This document shows, in pieces, positions 8,735 through 17,353 of a DNA stretch of 64,000 bases. The position numbers were made by a program, and so were the translations under genes. The DNA is taken from positions 62,001-126,000 of the forward strand of contig NZ_JARVKY010000001.1 of NCBI RefSeq assembly GCF_029813785.1. Direction: 5' to 3'. Within the stretch, counting starts at the first letter, position 1; each line of letters opens with the position of its first letter. The DNA is from Streptomyces sp. DH41. Lineage in GTDB: Bacteria > Actinomycetota > Actinomycetes > Streptomycetales > Streptomycetaceae. The notes under the pieces were generated by a model. It saw nothing but the letters and a program-made list of their open reading frames with translations. It was not told the DNA's origin and ran no database searches.

Positions 8735-9787
8735 ATGCCGCACTGGTCCGTCTACACCGGCGACAGCGAGCCGCACGACGGCATCGACCGGTTGCCCGCG
8801 CCGCCGCCGTGGCGGGCGTTCGACGGCGGACCACCGCTGGGCATCCCCGGCGAGCCCGAGGACGGGTCGGCCGTCTCCCCCGACCGTGTACACCGCGCCC
8901 AGACGTACGTGGCCACTTCGGAGAGCGTCCAGCTCGTCAACGCCGCCCTGTGTCTGCGCCGCCCGCTGCTGGTCACCGGTCCGCCCGGCACCGGCAAGTC
9001 CTCCCTGGCGTACGCGGTCGCCCACGAGCTGCGGCTCGGACCTGTGCTGCGCTGGAACATCACCAGCCGCAGCAGCCTCGCCGACGGTCTCTACCAGTAC
9101 GACCCGCTGTCCCGGCTCTACGCCGCCAAGCAGGCGGCGCGGCACCCGGACCGGCCCACGCCCGAGCCGGGTGCGGGCGGACCGGGCCACGGCGGCGACG
9201 TCGCGGACCACCTGCGGCTCGGTCCCCTCGGCACCGCACTGCTGCCGTACTCCCGTCCCCGGGTGCTGCTCGTCGACGAGATCGACAAGAGCGACCTGGA
9301 CCTGCCCAACGACCTGCTGAACGTCCTGGAGGAGGGCCAGTACGAGATCCCGGAACTGATCCGCGCGGCCCGGCACTCGGCCGAGGACGCGGCAGTGGTC
9401 CTGACGGACGGCGGTGACCGGCCGGTCACCGTCCGGCGCGGGCGGGTGCGCTGCCGCGCCTTCCCGTTCGTCGTGCTGACCAGTAACGGCGAGCGCGAGT
9501 TCCCGCCCGCCTTTCTGCGCCGCTGCGTCCGGCTGCGGCTGCGCCGGCCCGACCGCGCCCAGCTCACCGACATCGTCCGCGCCCACCTCGGCGAGCCGGA
9601 TGCCGCGGCCACCTCCCTGATCGACGGCTTCCTGGACCGGGCGACCAGCGGGGAACTCGCCACCGACCAGTTGCTGAACGCCATCTACCTCACCGGCATC
9701 GCCGGCCTGGACACCGATTCGCGCGACGCCCTGGCCGAGCAGCTGATGCCCTACCTGAGCGCGGCGGCGGACGGTGATGGCTTCTGA
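8735..9787 (+). CDS. MoxR-type AAA+ ATPase
   Basis: This 350-aa AAA+ ATPase would remodel a partner protein using ATP. The Walker A motif GPPGTGKSS lies near residues 82-90, Walker B LLVDEIDK near 178-185, followed by LPNDLLNVLEEGQYEIPE (sensor/pore region). LTSNGEREFPPAFLRRCVRLRL contains sensor 1 and the arginine finger. This arrangement is typical of the MoxR branch. It lies between the trypsin-VMAP gene and the vWA-like gene and overlaps the latter by 14 bases, so the three products are probably made together. The complete set of motifs implies an active ATPase. Confidence 0.92.
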   Translation: MPHWSVYTGDSEPHDGIDRLPAPPPWRAFDGGPPLGIPGEPEDGSAVSPDRVHRAQTYVATSESVQLVNAALCLRRPLLVTGPPGTGKSSLAYAVAHELRLGPVLRWNITSRSSLADGLYQYDPLSRLYAAKQAARHPDRPTPEPGAGGPGHGGDVADHLRLGPLGTALLPYSRPRVLLVDEIDKSDLDLPNDLLNVLEEGQYEIPELIRAARHSAEDAAVVLTDGGDRPVTVRRGRVRCRAFPFVVLTSNGEREFPPAFLRRCVRLRLRRPDRAQLTDIVRAHLGEPDAAATSLIDGFLDRATSGELATDQLLNAIYLTGIAGLDTDSRDALAEQLMPYLSAAADGDGF

Positions 9788-12700
9788 CCCGGACGGCGCG
9801 CCCCAGGCCGGCACGCCACCCGACGACGCGCCCCAGGTCGGCAGATTGCGCGCCGCGCTCGCCGCGGCCGCGGGCCCGGACGCCGGTGGTGACGTCACCC
9901 CGCGTGAGCTGGCGGAGCTGCTGTGGCTCGCGGCACGGCTGGCGCCCGGGGCCGGAGTGCCGACCGGCCAGGAGGGCGCCGGGCTCCGCTCCGGTCACCG
10001 GCCAGGAGGGGAGCCCGGCGACCTCCCCCCCGGGGCCGGCGCCTGCGACGAACCGCCTCCGGCCACGGATCCGGATCCGCCTCCTCACGACCCACCGCCC
10101 ACCCTGCCTGTGAAAGCCAGGGTCCCGCTGCATCTGCCGGAGCCGTCCCCTGTCCCGGCCGCCGCCGACGGCACACCGCTGCTCGCACCCGCGCCCCCGA
10201 TGCTGCACCACACGCTCGCCCTGCAACGCGCGCTGCGCCCCCTCCAACGGAAGGTGCCCGACTCCCGAGCCCGTGTGCTGGACGAGCGGGCCACCGCCGA
10301 CCGCATCGCACGGCTCGGCGCGCACCCCGACGTCTGGCTGCCCGTGCTGCGCCCGGCCCCCGACCGCTGGCTCCGCCTCAACCTGGTCCACGACGTGGGC
10401 CCCACCATGCCCGTCTGGCGGCCCCTGGCACGCGAACTGCACGTCGTTCTGTCCCAGTCGGGCATCTTCCGAGCGGTCACCGCACGGCGGGCCACCCCCG
10501 ACGGCCACGCTCGGGGCGTCCCCGTACTCGCCGACGGCCGCACCGTCACACTGATCGTCAGCGACTGCATGGGCCCGCAGTGGCGGCCCGGCCCGGCGGG
10601 CGACCGCTGGTACCGCACGCTGCGCCGCTGGGCCGGCCGGATGCCCGTGGCCGTCGTCCAGCCACTGCCCGAGCACCTGTGGGACACCACGGCTCTGCCC
10701 GCCTTCGCCGGCCTGCTCACGCCCCCGGCCGCGGCGGCCCCCTCGGCCACCCTCACGTTCACGCCGTACGTCCCGGACACCATGGAGCGGCCCCTGTCCG
10801 CCGTCCCCCTTCCCGTGCTGGAACCGGGTCCGGCCTGGCTCGCCAACTGGGCCGAGCTGATCGCCGACCCGGGCGCGGGGCGCGTCCCCGGCGCGGTGGC
10901 CTGGCTGCCGCCCGCGCCGGTCCCTTCGGCCCAGCCGCCCCGGAACGTCGCCGCTCTCTCCCCCGAGGAGCTGGTACTGAGGTTCCGGTCGACGGCGTCC
11001 CCGGAGGCCTACCGCCTGGCCGGCCATCTGTCGCTGGCCGTGCCGTCGCTGCCGGTGATGCGCCTGGTACAGCGCGCGCTGGAACGCGCGCCGCGTCCGC
11101 AGCACCTGGCCGAGATCGTCCTCAGCGGCCTGCTCACCACGGTCCTCGGCCCACCCGGTTCGTACGCCTTCCGCCCGGGCGTACGCGACCTGCTGCTGCG
11201 CTCCCTGCCGCGTACCGAGCGCGGACGCACCCGCGAACTGCTGGACCGGGTCGGCGCCCTGATCGACGAACGGGCGGGGCTCGCGGCCGGGGAGTTCCAG
11301 GCCGAGGCGCGCCGGGGCGCGGACGACACCTCGGGAACGGCGTTCGCGACCGTCGCCGAGGAGACGGTACGGCGGCTCGGCGGGGACCGGGCCGCGGGGC
11401 GGCTGGTCGGCGGGCGATACCGGCTGCTGGGACAGCGGAACTCCGGACGCCGGGTGTGGGAGGCCGTGGACGAGCGCACCGACCGGCCCGTGGCCGTCCA
11501 CCTGTACCCGGAGCAGACGTCACCGGAACGGTTCACGCGTGAGGCGCGGACGCTCGCCGAACTCGACGACCCGCATGTCACACGCGTGCTGGACCACGGC
11601 CTGGAGGGTGAACGGCCCTACCTGGTCACCGAGTTCCTGGACGGTGTCACCTTGCGGGAGTTGGAGGACGGCAGCGGGCCCGGCGTGTCCTTCGGAGTGT
11701 TCGCCCGCCTGGCCACGCAGACCACGGCGGGGCTCCAGGCCCTGCACGCGCGCGGTCTGGTGCGGGGCCGGCGGGACGCCGACGGGCTCCTGCTGCTGCG
11801 GGACGGCACCGTGGTGATCAGCCGGTTCGCGCTGGGCTGGGAGGCCGCAGGCAAGGACGCCGCCCAGGACCTCGTCGAACTCGGCCGCCTGGTGCAGCGG
11901 CTGGCCCGGAACGTGCCGACCCCGGCCAAGTACGAGGAGCTGGTCCGGGAGATAGAGCACAGCCCGGCGTCCGGGGTCTCGAGGTCGGCGGTGGCGGAAC
12001 TCGCCCGGGTCTCCTGGCCCCGTCGCATGCGTATCCAGCTGCTCGGCCGGCCGGCGGTCCGCCGCGACGACGGGACCACGGTCCCGATCCCCCCCGAGGT
12101 GGAGGCCCTCTTCTGCATGCTCGTGCTGCGACACGGGCAGCGGGTGCCGTTCGAGGAGCTGGTGGAGGGCCTGTGGGAGACCCGCCCCCCGGGCTTCCCT
12201 GCCGACCGGATCCGCGTGCTGGCCACCGAGCTCCGGGCCCTCCTCGGCCCCGGTACCCTCGCCGCCCTCCCCGACGGCTACGCCCTGCACACGCCGGACG
12301 ACTACATCGACGTGTCGTTCTGCGAGGACGTGCTCCGCCGCCCGCGGTACGACCCCGGGCGCCGGGCGCGACGCCGGGCGATCCGGAACGCGCTGGACCT
12401 CTGGTACGGCGAGCCCCTGGAGCGCGTCCCCGGCCCCGCCGCCCGAGCCGCCCGCGCCCGGCTGGAGGACCTGCGCCTCACCCTGTACGCCGCCCATGCC
12501 GAGCTCGACCTCGAACTGGGCGACGCCGACCGTACCCTGGACGACCTCGGACGCCTCGTACGAGAACATCCGGACCGGGAGGACCTGCGCCGCCTGCACA
12601 TCATGGCGTTGAGGGACTCGGGCCGGACCGCGGAGGCCGTCGAGTCGTACGAGATCCACGCCGAACACCGTCGGCGGCAGGGCGAACCGGTCGGTCCCGC

Positions 12701-14525
12701 GCTCCAGGAGCTGTACCGCGCGCTGCTCACCGCGCCGGAGCGGCAGCGTCCGACGATCGTGTTCGAGGCGGCCTCCCCGCTGGACGAGGAGGCCCGCCGG
12801 GTGCTCGGCCTGGCGGTGACGCGGCTGCTGGAGCGCAGTGCCCTGGCCGGCCACGAGTACGAGGTGCTGACCCGGGGGAACGGCCACATCGTCCTCACCG
12901 AACCGGACACCGACGTCCAGCCCGTCCTGGCCGACGTCCTGCGTGCGCTGCCCGACGCGCTCGCCGGGCTGAGGCATCCGCCGCGACTGCGGGTGACGTT
13001 CTGGCACGCCTCCTGGTTCGCCGACGCGCGCCGTCCCGTCGAGCCGCCGGGTGTGCGGGCCGCCCTGGACGGGACCGCCGGCGAGGTGGTGGTCGTCGTC
13101 TCACCCGTCCTGTACGAGGAGTTCGCGGGCGGCCCCGCCGCGGCGCAGGCGGCCCGCTTCCTGCCGTTGCGCTCGCACGCGGCGGACGAACCGCCACTCG
13201 CCTGGTACTGCCCCCTGCGCCTGCCGGCGGCCCCCTCCCCGCGGGCGGCCGCGGTCGTCGAGAGGGACTTGGTGCGCGGCCCCTTCACCGCCTCGGCCCC
13301 GTCCCTCGTCCCTGCCCCGGTCCCGCATCGCACGGCCGTCGTCCTGCTGCCGTCGGACGGCCCGACGACCCTGCTCACACCTGAGGAGCGACGCCTGCTG
13401 CCGGCCGACCGGCCGGCGACGTACTACGAGGTCGACCTGACCACGTACCGGTTCACGCGCCAGGCCTCGCTGCCCAGTTCCGGGGGCGGGGTGTTCGCGG
13501 CCTCGGTCGAGCTGTCCTGGCACGTCGACGACCCGGTCGCCTTCGTCGACGGCGAGACCGTCCACGTGCTGGACCGGCTGCTCGGCCACCTCCTGGAGAA
13601 GGCGCCCCGGCTGACCCGCCGGCACCCACTGCCCAAGGCCCGTGCCGCCCAGCGGGAGGTCGGGGAAGGGCTCGCTCCATGGCCGGTGCCGGGACTGTCG
13701 GTCTGGTGCTCGGTACGGCTGGCCCCGTCGGCCACCGAGACCGGGCCGCGGCGGCCGGAGCCGGGAGAGGACCGGGCCCGGCTGTGGAGCGGCGCCGACA
13801 AGACCCTGCTCGGAGTGCTGCGTACCGCCGACGCGGTGCTGCTCGGTTTCGAGGGACCGCTGGCCACGCTCTTCTCCGGTGCCGCCGCCCGCAGGGCGAC
13901 CCGCGAACTGCTCTCGCTGGTGGCCGAGGAACGTACGCCGGAGGACTCGCTCGCCGGTCGCCCCCTCACCGCTTCCGGCGGTCCGATCGACCCGGCACAG
14001 GCCCGTGCCCGGCCCCTCGACGTGCTGCGCGCGTTCGCCCACGACACCCGGCTCGGTCCGCTCCTGCGCGAGCGCCTCGACCGGCTGGAGCTGGAGGCGG
14101 CGGCGAATGCGGGCCAGACCACCTACGCCACATCGCTCGTGGCCACCCTGCAGGCCTCCCGCTTCAACTTCGCCTACCGCGTGTTCACCGACGTCTCCGA
14201 GCAGGCCGTACGCCGCCACCTGGAACGGCACGCGCTGTCCGGCGCGGTCGGCCACGTCCACGGGCGCGGCCCGGACCTCGCGACGCTGATGCCCGACCCC
14301 GACTGCCTCCGGCGGGCCCTGGACTCGCTGTACACACCGGCTCGGGCAGCCGTGGTCATCGGCTCCTCGGCCACCGAACTGGGCGCGGCCCGGGAACTGG
14401 GCCTGCCGTTCATCGGCTACGCCGGCACACTCGCCGACGCCGACCACCTGCGCGCCGCGGGCTGCGACGTGCTCGTCCGTTCGCTGATGTCTCTGGTCGA
14501 CGCCGTGAACGCCCTCACGGGCTGA
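9774..14525 (+). CDS. giant SAV_2336-type vWA/pseudokinase/SARP/HAD protein
   Basis: This 1583-aa multidomain protein has, in order: an SAV_2336-like N-terminus; a vWA-like Rossmann domain (about 190-330; LNLVHDVGPTM and VTLIVSDCMGP as metal-site strands); and a Ser/Thr-kinase-like domain (about 540-735) in which the VAIK lysine is His (VAVHLY), the HRD region reads VRGRRDADG and DFG reads SRF. Next comes an AfsR/SARP winged-helix plus BTAD region (about 750-985), a beta-rich region, and a HAD-like domain (about 1350-1575) whose motifs are degraded (GFEGPL, LMPDPD, IGSSATE). It is therefore probably a scaffold or sensor rather than an enzyme. GTG 9774 is followed by ATG 9777; either may start, overlapping the MoxR stop. 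It would supply the vWA partner of the MoxR ATPase. Confidence 0.85.
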   Translation: MMASDPDGAPQAGTPPDDAPQVGRLRAALAAAAGPDAGGDVTPRELAELLWLAARLAPGAGVPTGQEGAGLRSGHRPGGEPGDLPPGAGACDEPPPATDPDPPPHDPPPTLPVKARVPLHLPEPSPVPAAADGTPLLAPAPPMLHHTLALQRALRPLQRKVPDSRARVLDERATADRIARLGAHPDVWLPVLRPAPDRWLRLNLVHDVGPTMPVWRPLARELHVVLSQSGIFRAVTARRATPDGHARGVPVLADGRTVTLIVSDCMGPQWRPGPAGDRWYRTLRRWAGRMPVAVVQPLPEHLWDTTALPAFAGLLTPPAAAAPSATLTFTPYVPDTMERPLSAVPLPVLEPGPAWLANWAELIADPGAGRVPGAVAWLPPAPVPSAQPPRNVAALSPEELVLRFRSTASPEAYRLAGHLSLAVPSLPVMRLVQRALERAPRPQHLAEIVLSGLLTTVLGPPGSYAFRPGVRDLLLRSLPRTERGRTRELLDRVGALIDERAGLAAGEFQAEARRGADDTSGTAFATVAEETVRRLGGDRAAGRLVGGRYRLLGQRNSGRRVWEAVDERTDRPVAVHLYPEQTSPERFTREARTLAELDDPHVTRVLDHGLEGERPYLVTEFLDGVTLRELEDGSGPGVSFGVFARLATQTTAGLQALHARGLVRGRRDADGLLLLRDGTVVISRFALGWEAAGKDAAQDLVELGRLVQRLARNVPTPAKYEELVREIEHSPASGVSRSAVAELARVSWPRRMRIQLLGRPAVRRDDGTTVPIPPEVEALFCMLVLRHGQRVPFEELVEGLWETRPPGFPADRIRVLATELRALLGPGTLAALPDGYALHTPDDYIDVSFCEDVLRRPRYDPGRRARRRAIRNALDLWYGEPLERVPGPAARAARARLEDLRLTLYAAHAELDLELGDADRTLDDLGRLVREHPDREDLRRLHIMALRDSGRTAEAVESYEIHAEHRRRQGEPVGPALQELYRALLTAPERQRPTIVFEAASPLDEEARRVLGLAVTRLLERSALAGHEYEVLTRGNGHIVLTEPDTDVQPVLADVLRALPDALAGLRHPPRLRVTFWHASWFADARRPVEPPGVRAALDGTAGEVVVVVSPVLYEEFAGGPAAAQAARFLPLRSHAADEPPLAWYCPLRLPAAPSPRAAAVVERDLVRGPFTASAPSLVPAPVPHRTAVVLLPSDGPTTLLTPEERRLLPADRPATYYEVDLTTYRFTRQASLPSSGGGVFAASVELSWHVDDPVAFVDGETVHVLDRLLGHLLEKAPRLTRRHPLPKARAAQREVGEGLAPWPVPGLSVWCSVRLAPSATETGPRRPEPGEDRARLWSGADKTLLGVLRTADAVLLGFEGPLATLFSGAAARRATRELLSLVAEERTPEDSLAGRPLTASGGPIDPAQARARPLDVLRAFAHDTRLGPLLRERLDRLELEAAANAGQTTYATSLVATLQASRFNFAYRVFTDVSEQAVRRHLERHALSGAVGHVHGRGPDLATLMPDPDCLRRALDSLYTPARAAVVIGSSATELGAARELGLPFIGYAGTLADADHLRAAGCDVLVRSLMSLVDAVNALTG

Positions 14526-14705
14526 CGGCGCCCCGGCCGGGGCGAGCGCCGGGCGACCGGGGTCCGCCATTCTCCGGGTCCCCCCATTCAGCGGCCCCCC
14601 GCCCGGCCCCCTCCGAAAGGCGCCCGCCCCGGCCCCCGCGCACGATGCCTAGGAGGCCGGCCACCGGGCGGCCCCGCACGGTCCGCGCTCTCGGGAGGAT
14701 CTGCC

Positions 14706-15755
14706 ATGACCGCCAGTACCGCCAGTCTGGAGCAGCTGCGTCGCTGCCATTTCGCCGTAGATCTGGGCGCGGCGCGGACCCGTGTGTACGTCAAGGGCGC
14801 CGGGCTGGTGGTCGACCAGCCGTCCGCCGCCGCGGTCAACACCCGGACCGGCGCGCTCATCGCGGTCGGTGAGCTCGCGGAGCAGATGACCGGCCGCACC
14901 CCCTCGTTCATCCGCGTCGTGCGGCCCATCTCCGGTGGCACGGTCGTCGACATCGAGATGGCCCAGCGCATGCTGCGGCACCTGCTCGGCGACAAGATCC
15001 GCCGCGCCCTGCGCCGCAAACCCCGGCTGCGTGCCGCCGTCTGCACCCCGCACGGCGCCGATCCGCTGGCCCAGCGGGCGGCGATCGAGACACTCGTCGG
15101 GCTCGGCGCGCGGCGCGTGGAACTCGTCGACACGCTGATCGCCGCGGCGGTCGGCTGCGAACTGCCCGTGGAACAGCCCGAGGCCACCATGATCATGGTG
15201 TGCGGCGCGCACGCCACGCAGGTGGCGGTGCTCTCCCTCGGCTCGATCGTGACCGCCGAACGCATCCCGGTCGGCGGCGAGGCCGTCGACCACGCGATCG
15301 TGCAGCTCCTGCGCCACCAGCACGAGCTGATGCTGCCGAGCCAGTCCGTACGCCCCCTGCAACTCGCCCTGTCCGGCAACGGGCTGACCACCCAGGGGCC
15401 GACGTCCACCGAGATCCACGGGCGGGACGTGGCGACCGGCCTCGCCCGCTCCGTACGGGTCGACACCGCCGCCGTGCGCGACGCCATCCAGACACCGCTG
15501 ACGGCCGTCCTCGACGGCATCGGCAAGGTGCTGCGGGACTGCCCGCCGGACCTGGTCGCGGACCTCGCGGACCGCGGGATCATGATGGTCGGCGGAAGCG
15601 CGCTGCTGCCCGGCTTCGACCAGATGCTGCGTCAGGCCACCGGCATGCCGGTGCACATCGCCGAACGGCCCGGCGAGTGCGCGGTCCAGGGCCTCGGCAC
15701 CATGCTCGAGGGCCGGATCGAGCCGATGTCGCTCCACTCGACGTCATCCGACTGA
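14706..15755 (+). CDS. mbl: MreB/Mbl-like actin homologue
   Basis: This 349-aa member of the actin/HSP70 superfamily has a phosphate-1 loop (AVDLGAARTRVYVKG, about 19-33), a GGT-like adenosine motif (MMVGGSALLPGF, about 297) and the MreB order throughout. It resembles the Streptomyces Mbl protein, which localises with MreB and supports spore wall synthesis. The phosphate-2 segment reads MVCGAHATQVAVLSLG where MreB has the DIGGGT signature, and the EP motif before AAA is LVDTLIAAA. Nucleotide hydrolysis may therefore be weakened or lost. The start is preceded by GGGAGGAT. The next gene seems to overlap its 3' end. Confidence 0.8.
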   Translation: MTASTASLEQLRRCHFAVDLGAARTRVYVKGAGLVVDQPSAAAVNTRTGALIAVGELAEQMTGRTPSFIRVVRPISGGTVVDIEMAQRMLRHLLGDKIRRALRRKPRLRAAVCTPHGADPLAQRAAIETLVGLGARRVELVDTLIAAAVGCELPVEQPEATMIMVCGAHATQVAVLSLGSIVTAERIPVGGEAVDHAIVQLLRHQHELMLPSQSVRPLQLALSGNGLTTQGPTSTEIHGRDVATGLARSVRVDTAAVRDAIQTPLTAVLDGIGKVLRDCPPDLVADLADRGIMMVGGSALLPGFDQMLRQATGMPVHIAERPGECAVQGLGTMLEGRIEPMSLHSTSSD

Positions 15756-17176
15756 CCCGCCTGCTCGAAGCGGTCCTGGACGTCGGCACCGACCTCGGTC
15801 CGCGCGGCACCCTGCGGCGCCTCGTGGACCACGCCGCCGAGCTGACCGGCGCCGCTTCCGCGGCCCTGGTCACCGCCGACCCCGGCCAGGGCGACCTCGC
15901 CGGGATCCGCACCGCGGACCGGGACGGCGTACCGGAGTCGGCCGGGACGGCGCCCCGGCTGGAGGTGCCGATCCACGTGGGAGAAGAGAGGTTCGGTGAG
16001 CTGCGGCTGACCGGACGGCCCGGCGGCGGCCCGTTCACGGCCGAGGACGAGCAGCTGGTACGTGTCCTGGCCACGCACGCCGGCATCGTGATCGGCACCG
16101 CCCGGCTGTACGGGACGGCCCGGCAGCGCGAGCGCTGGATCGAGGGCGCCGCGGCCGTGACCACCGCGCTGCTCACGGAGGAGAGCGCCGACGACGCGCT
16201 CACGACGGTCGCCGAACGGGCCCGGCTGCTCGCCGACGCCAATGCGGGCGTCATCCTCCAGCCGACCGCCGAGGGCGGCATGGAGATCGTGACCGCCTCG
16301 ACGCCCGAGGACCCGGACGGCATCGTCGGCGCGGCCATCGCACCGGGCAGTCCGGTCCTGGAGCAGCTCCTGGGCGGCGAACCGGTGTTCGTCACGGACT
16401 CGGCGACCGACCCGCGCATGACGACACACGTACGGCACCGGTTCGGACCGAGCATGATGCTGCCCCTGCGGGCGAACGGCCGGCTGATCGGCACCCTCGC
16501 CCTGCCCCGCCGCCGCGGTGACCGCCCCTATACGGACGTCGAACGGCTGCTCGCGACCCAGTTCGCCTCGCAGGCCGCGCTCGCCCTCGTCCTGGCCGAC
16601 GCCCGGCGCGGCCGGGAGCGCCTCGCGGTCTACGAGGACCGCGACCGCATCGCCCGGGACCTGCACGACCTGGTGGTGCAGCGGCTGTTCGCCACCGGCA
16701 TGATGCTCGAGTCGACGCGGCGCCGCCCCGGTGCCGAGGACGTCCGCGACGTCCTCGACCGGGCGTTGGACGAGCTGCGGTCCACGGTCCAGGAGGTCCG
16801 TACGGCGATCTTCGCGCTCCAGCAGTCCCCCGCCGGCCCTCCGACGGGCCTGCGCGGCCGGGTACTGCGCGAGACGGCGGCCGCGGCCGCGCTGCTCGGT
16901 TTCCCGCCGTCCACGCACTTCACGGGCGCCGTCGACATCCGCGTACCGGACCGGGTCGCGGACCGCCTGCTCACCGCCCTGCGCCAGGCTTTGACCGACG
17001 CGGCCGGCCGCCCGGGCGTGTCCCGCGTCGAGGTCACCGTGGACGCGACCACCACCCTGCCGGACGGCCGGGCCCCGGACGGCCGGGACGGAGTACGGCT
17101 GACGGTCTTCGACGACGGCGTGACGGGCCCGGGCGACGGTGAGGGGACGACGGTCACGTGGCGGTCGGCGCTCTGA
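15677..17176 (+). CDS. GAF-domain sensor histidine kinase
   Basis: This is a soluble NarL-class histidine kinase of about 499 aa with two GAF domains (about residues 30-150 and 165-310) and a HisKA_3 phosphoacceptor helix RIARDLHDLVVQRLF, like DevS-type kinases. The catalytic ATPase region is poor: the N-box reads LRQALTDAAGRPG and the end reads VFDDGVTGPGDGEGTTVTW, without a clear second glycine box. The start is uncertain: the family sequence begins at LTRLLEAVLDVGTDL (about 15752), where no ATG or GTG is available. The nearest in-frame upstream start is GTG 15677, inside mbl. No response regulator is adjacent. Confidence 0.75.
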   Translation: MRGPGPRHHARGPDRADVAPLDVIRLTRLLEAVLDVGTDLGPRGTLRRLVDHAAELTGAASAALVTADPGQGDLAGIRTADRDGVPESAGTAPRLEVPIHVGEERFGELRLTGRPGGGPFTAEDEQLVRVLATHAGIVIGTARLYGTARQRERWIEGAAAVTTALLTEESADDALTTVAERARLLADANAGVILQPTAEGGMEIVTASTPEDPDGIVGAAIAPGSPVLEQLLGGEPVFVTDSATDPRMTTHVRHRFGPSMMLPLRANGRLIGTLALPRRRGDRPYTDVERLLATQFASQAALALVLADARRGRERLAVYEDRDRIARDLHDLVVQRLFATGMMLESTRRRPGAEDVRDVLDRALDELRSTVQEVRTAIFALQQSPAGPPTGLRGRVLRETAAAAALLGFPPSTHFTGAVDIRVPDRVADRLLTALRQALTDAAGRPGVSRVEVTVDATTTLPDGRAPDGRDGVRLTVFDDGVTGPGDGEGTTVTWRSAL

Positions 17177-17353
17177 ACGTGCGGGAGAAGGAGCCCGGCC
17201 GAAGGAGCCGGGCAGCACCTTTACCCACCCATGGGCCGGTCATTCCCCGGCGCCGGGTGTAGTCGGCGGCCCGGCGGGCAGGTGCACCCTCACGGGGGCT
17301 GTGTGACGTTGCGACGTCTGTCAGGCATCGACAAGGACGGACAAGGCGGTGAC

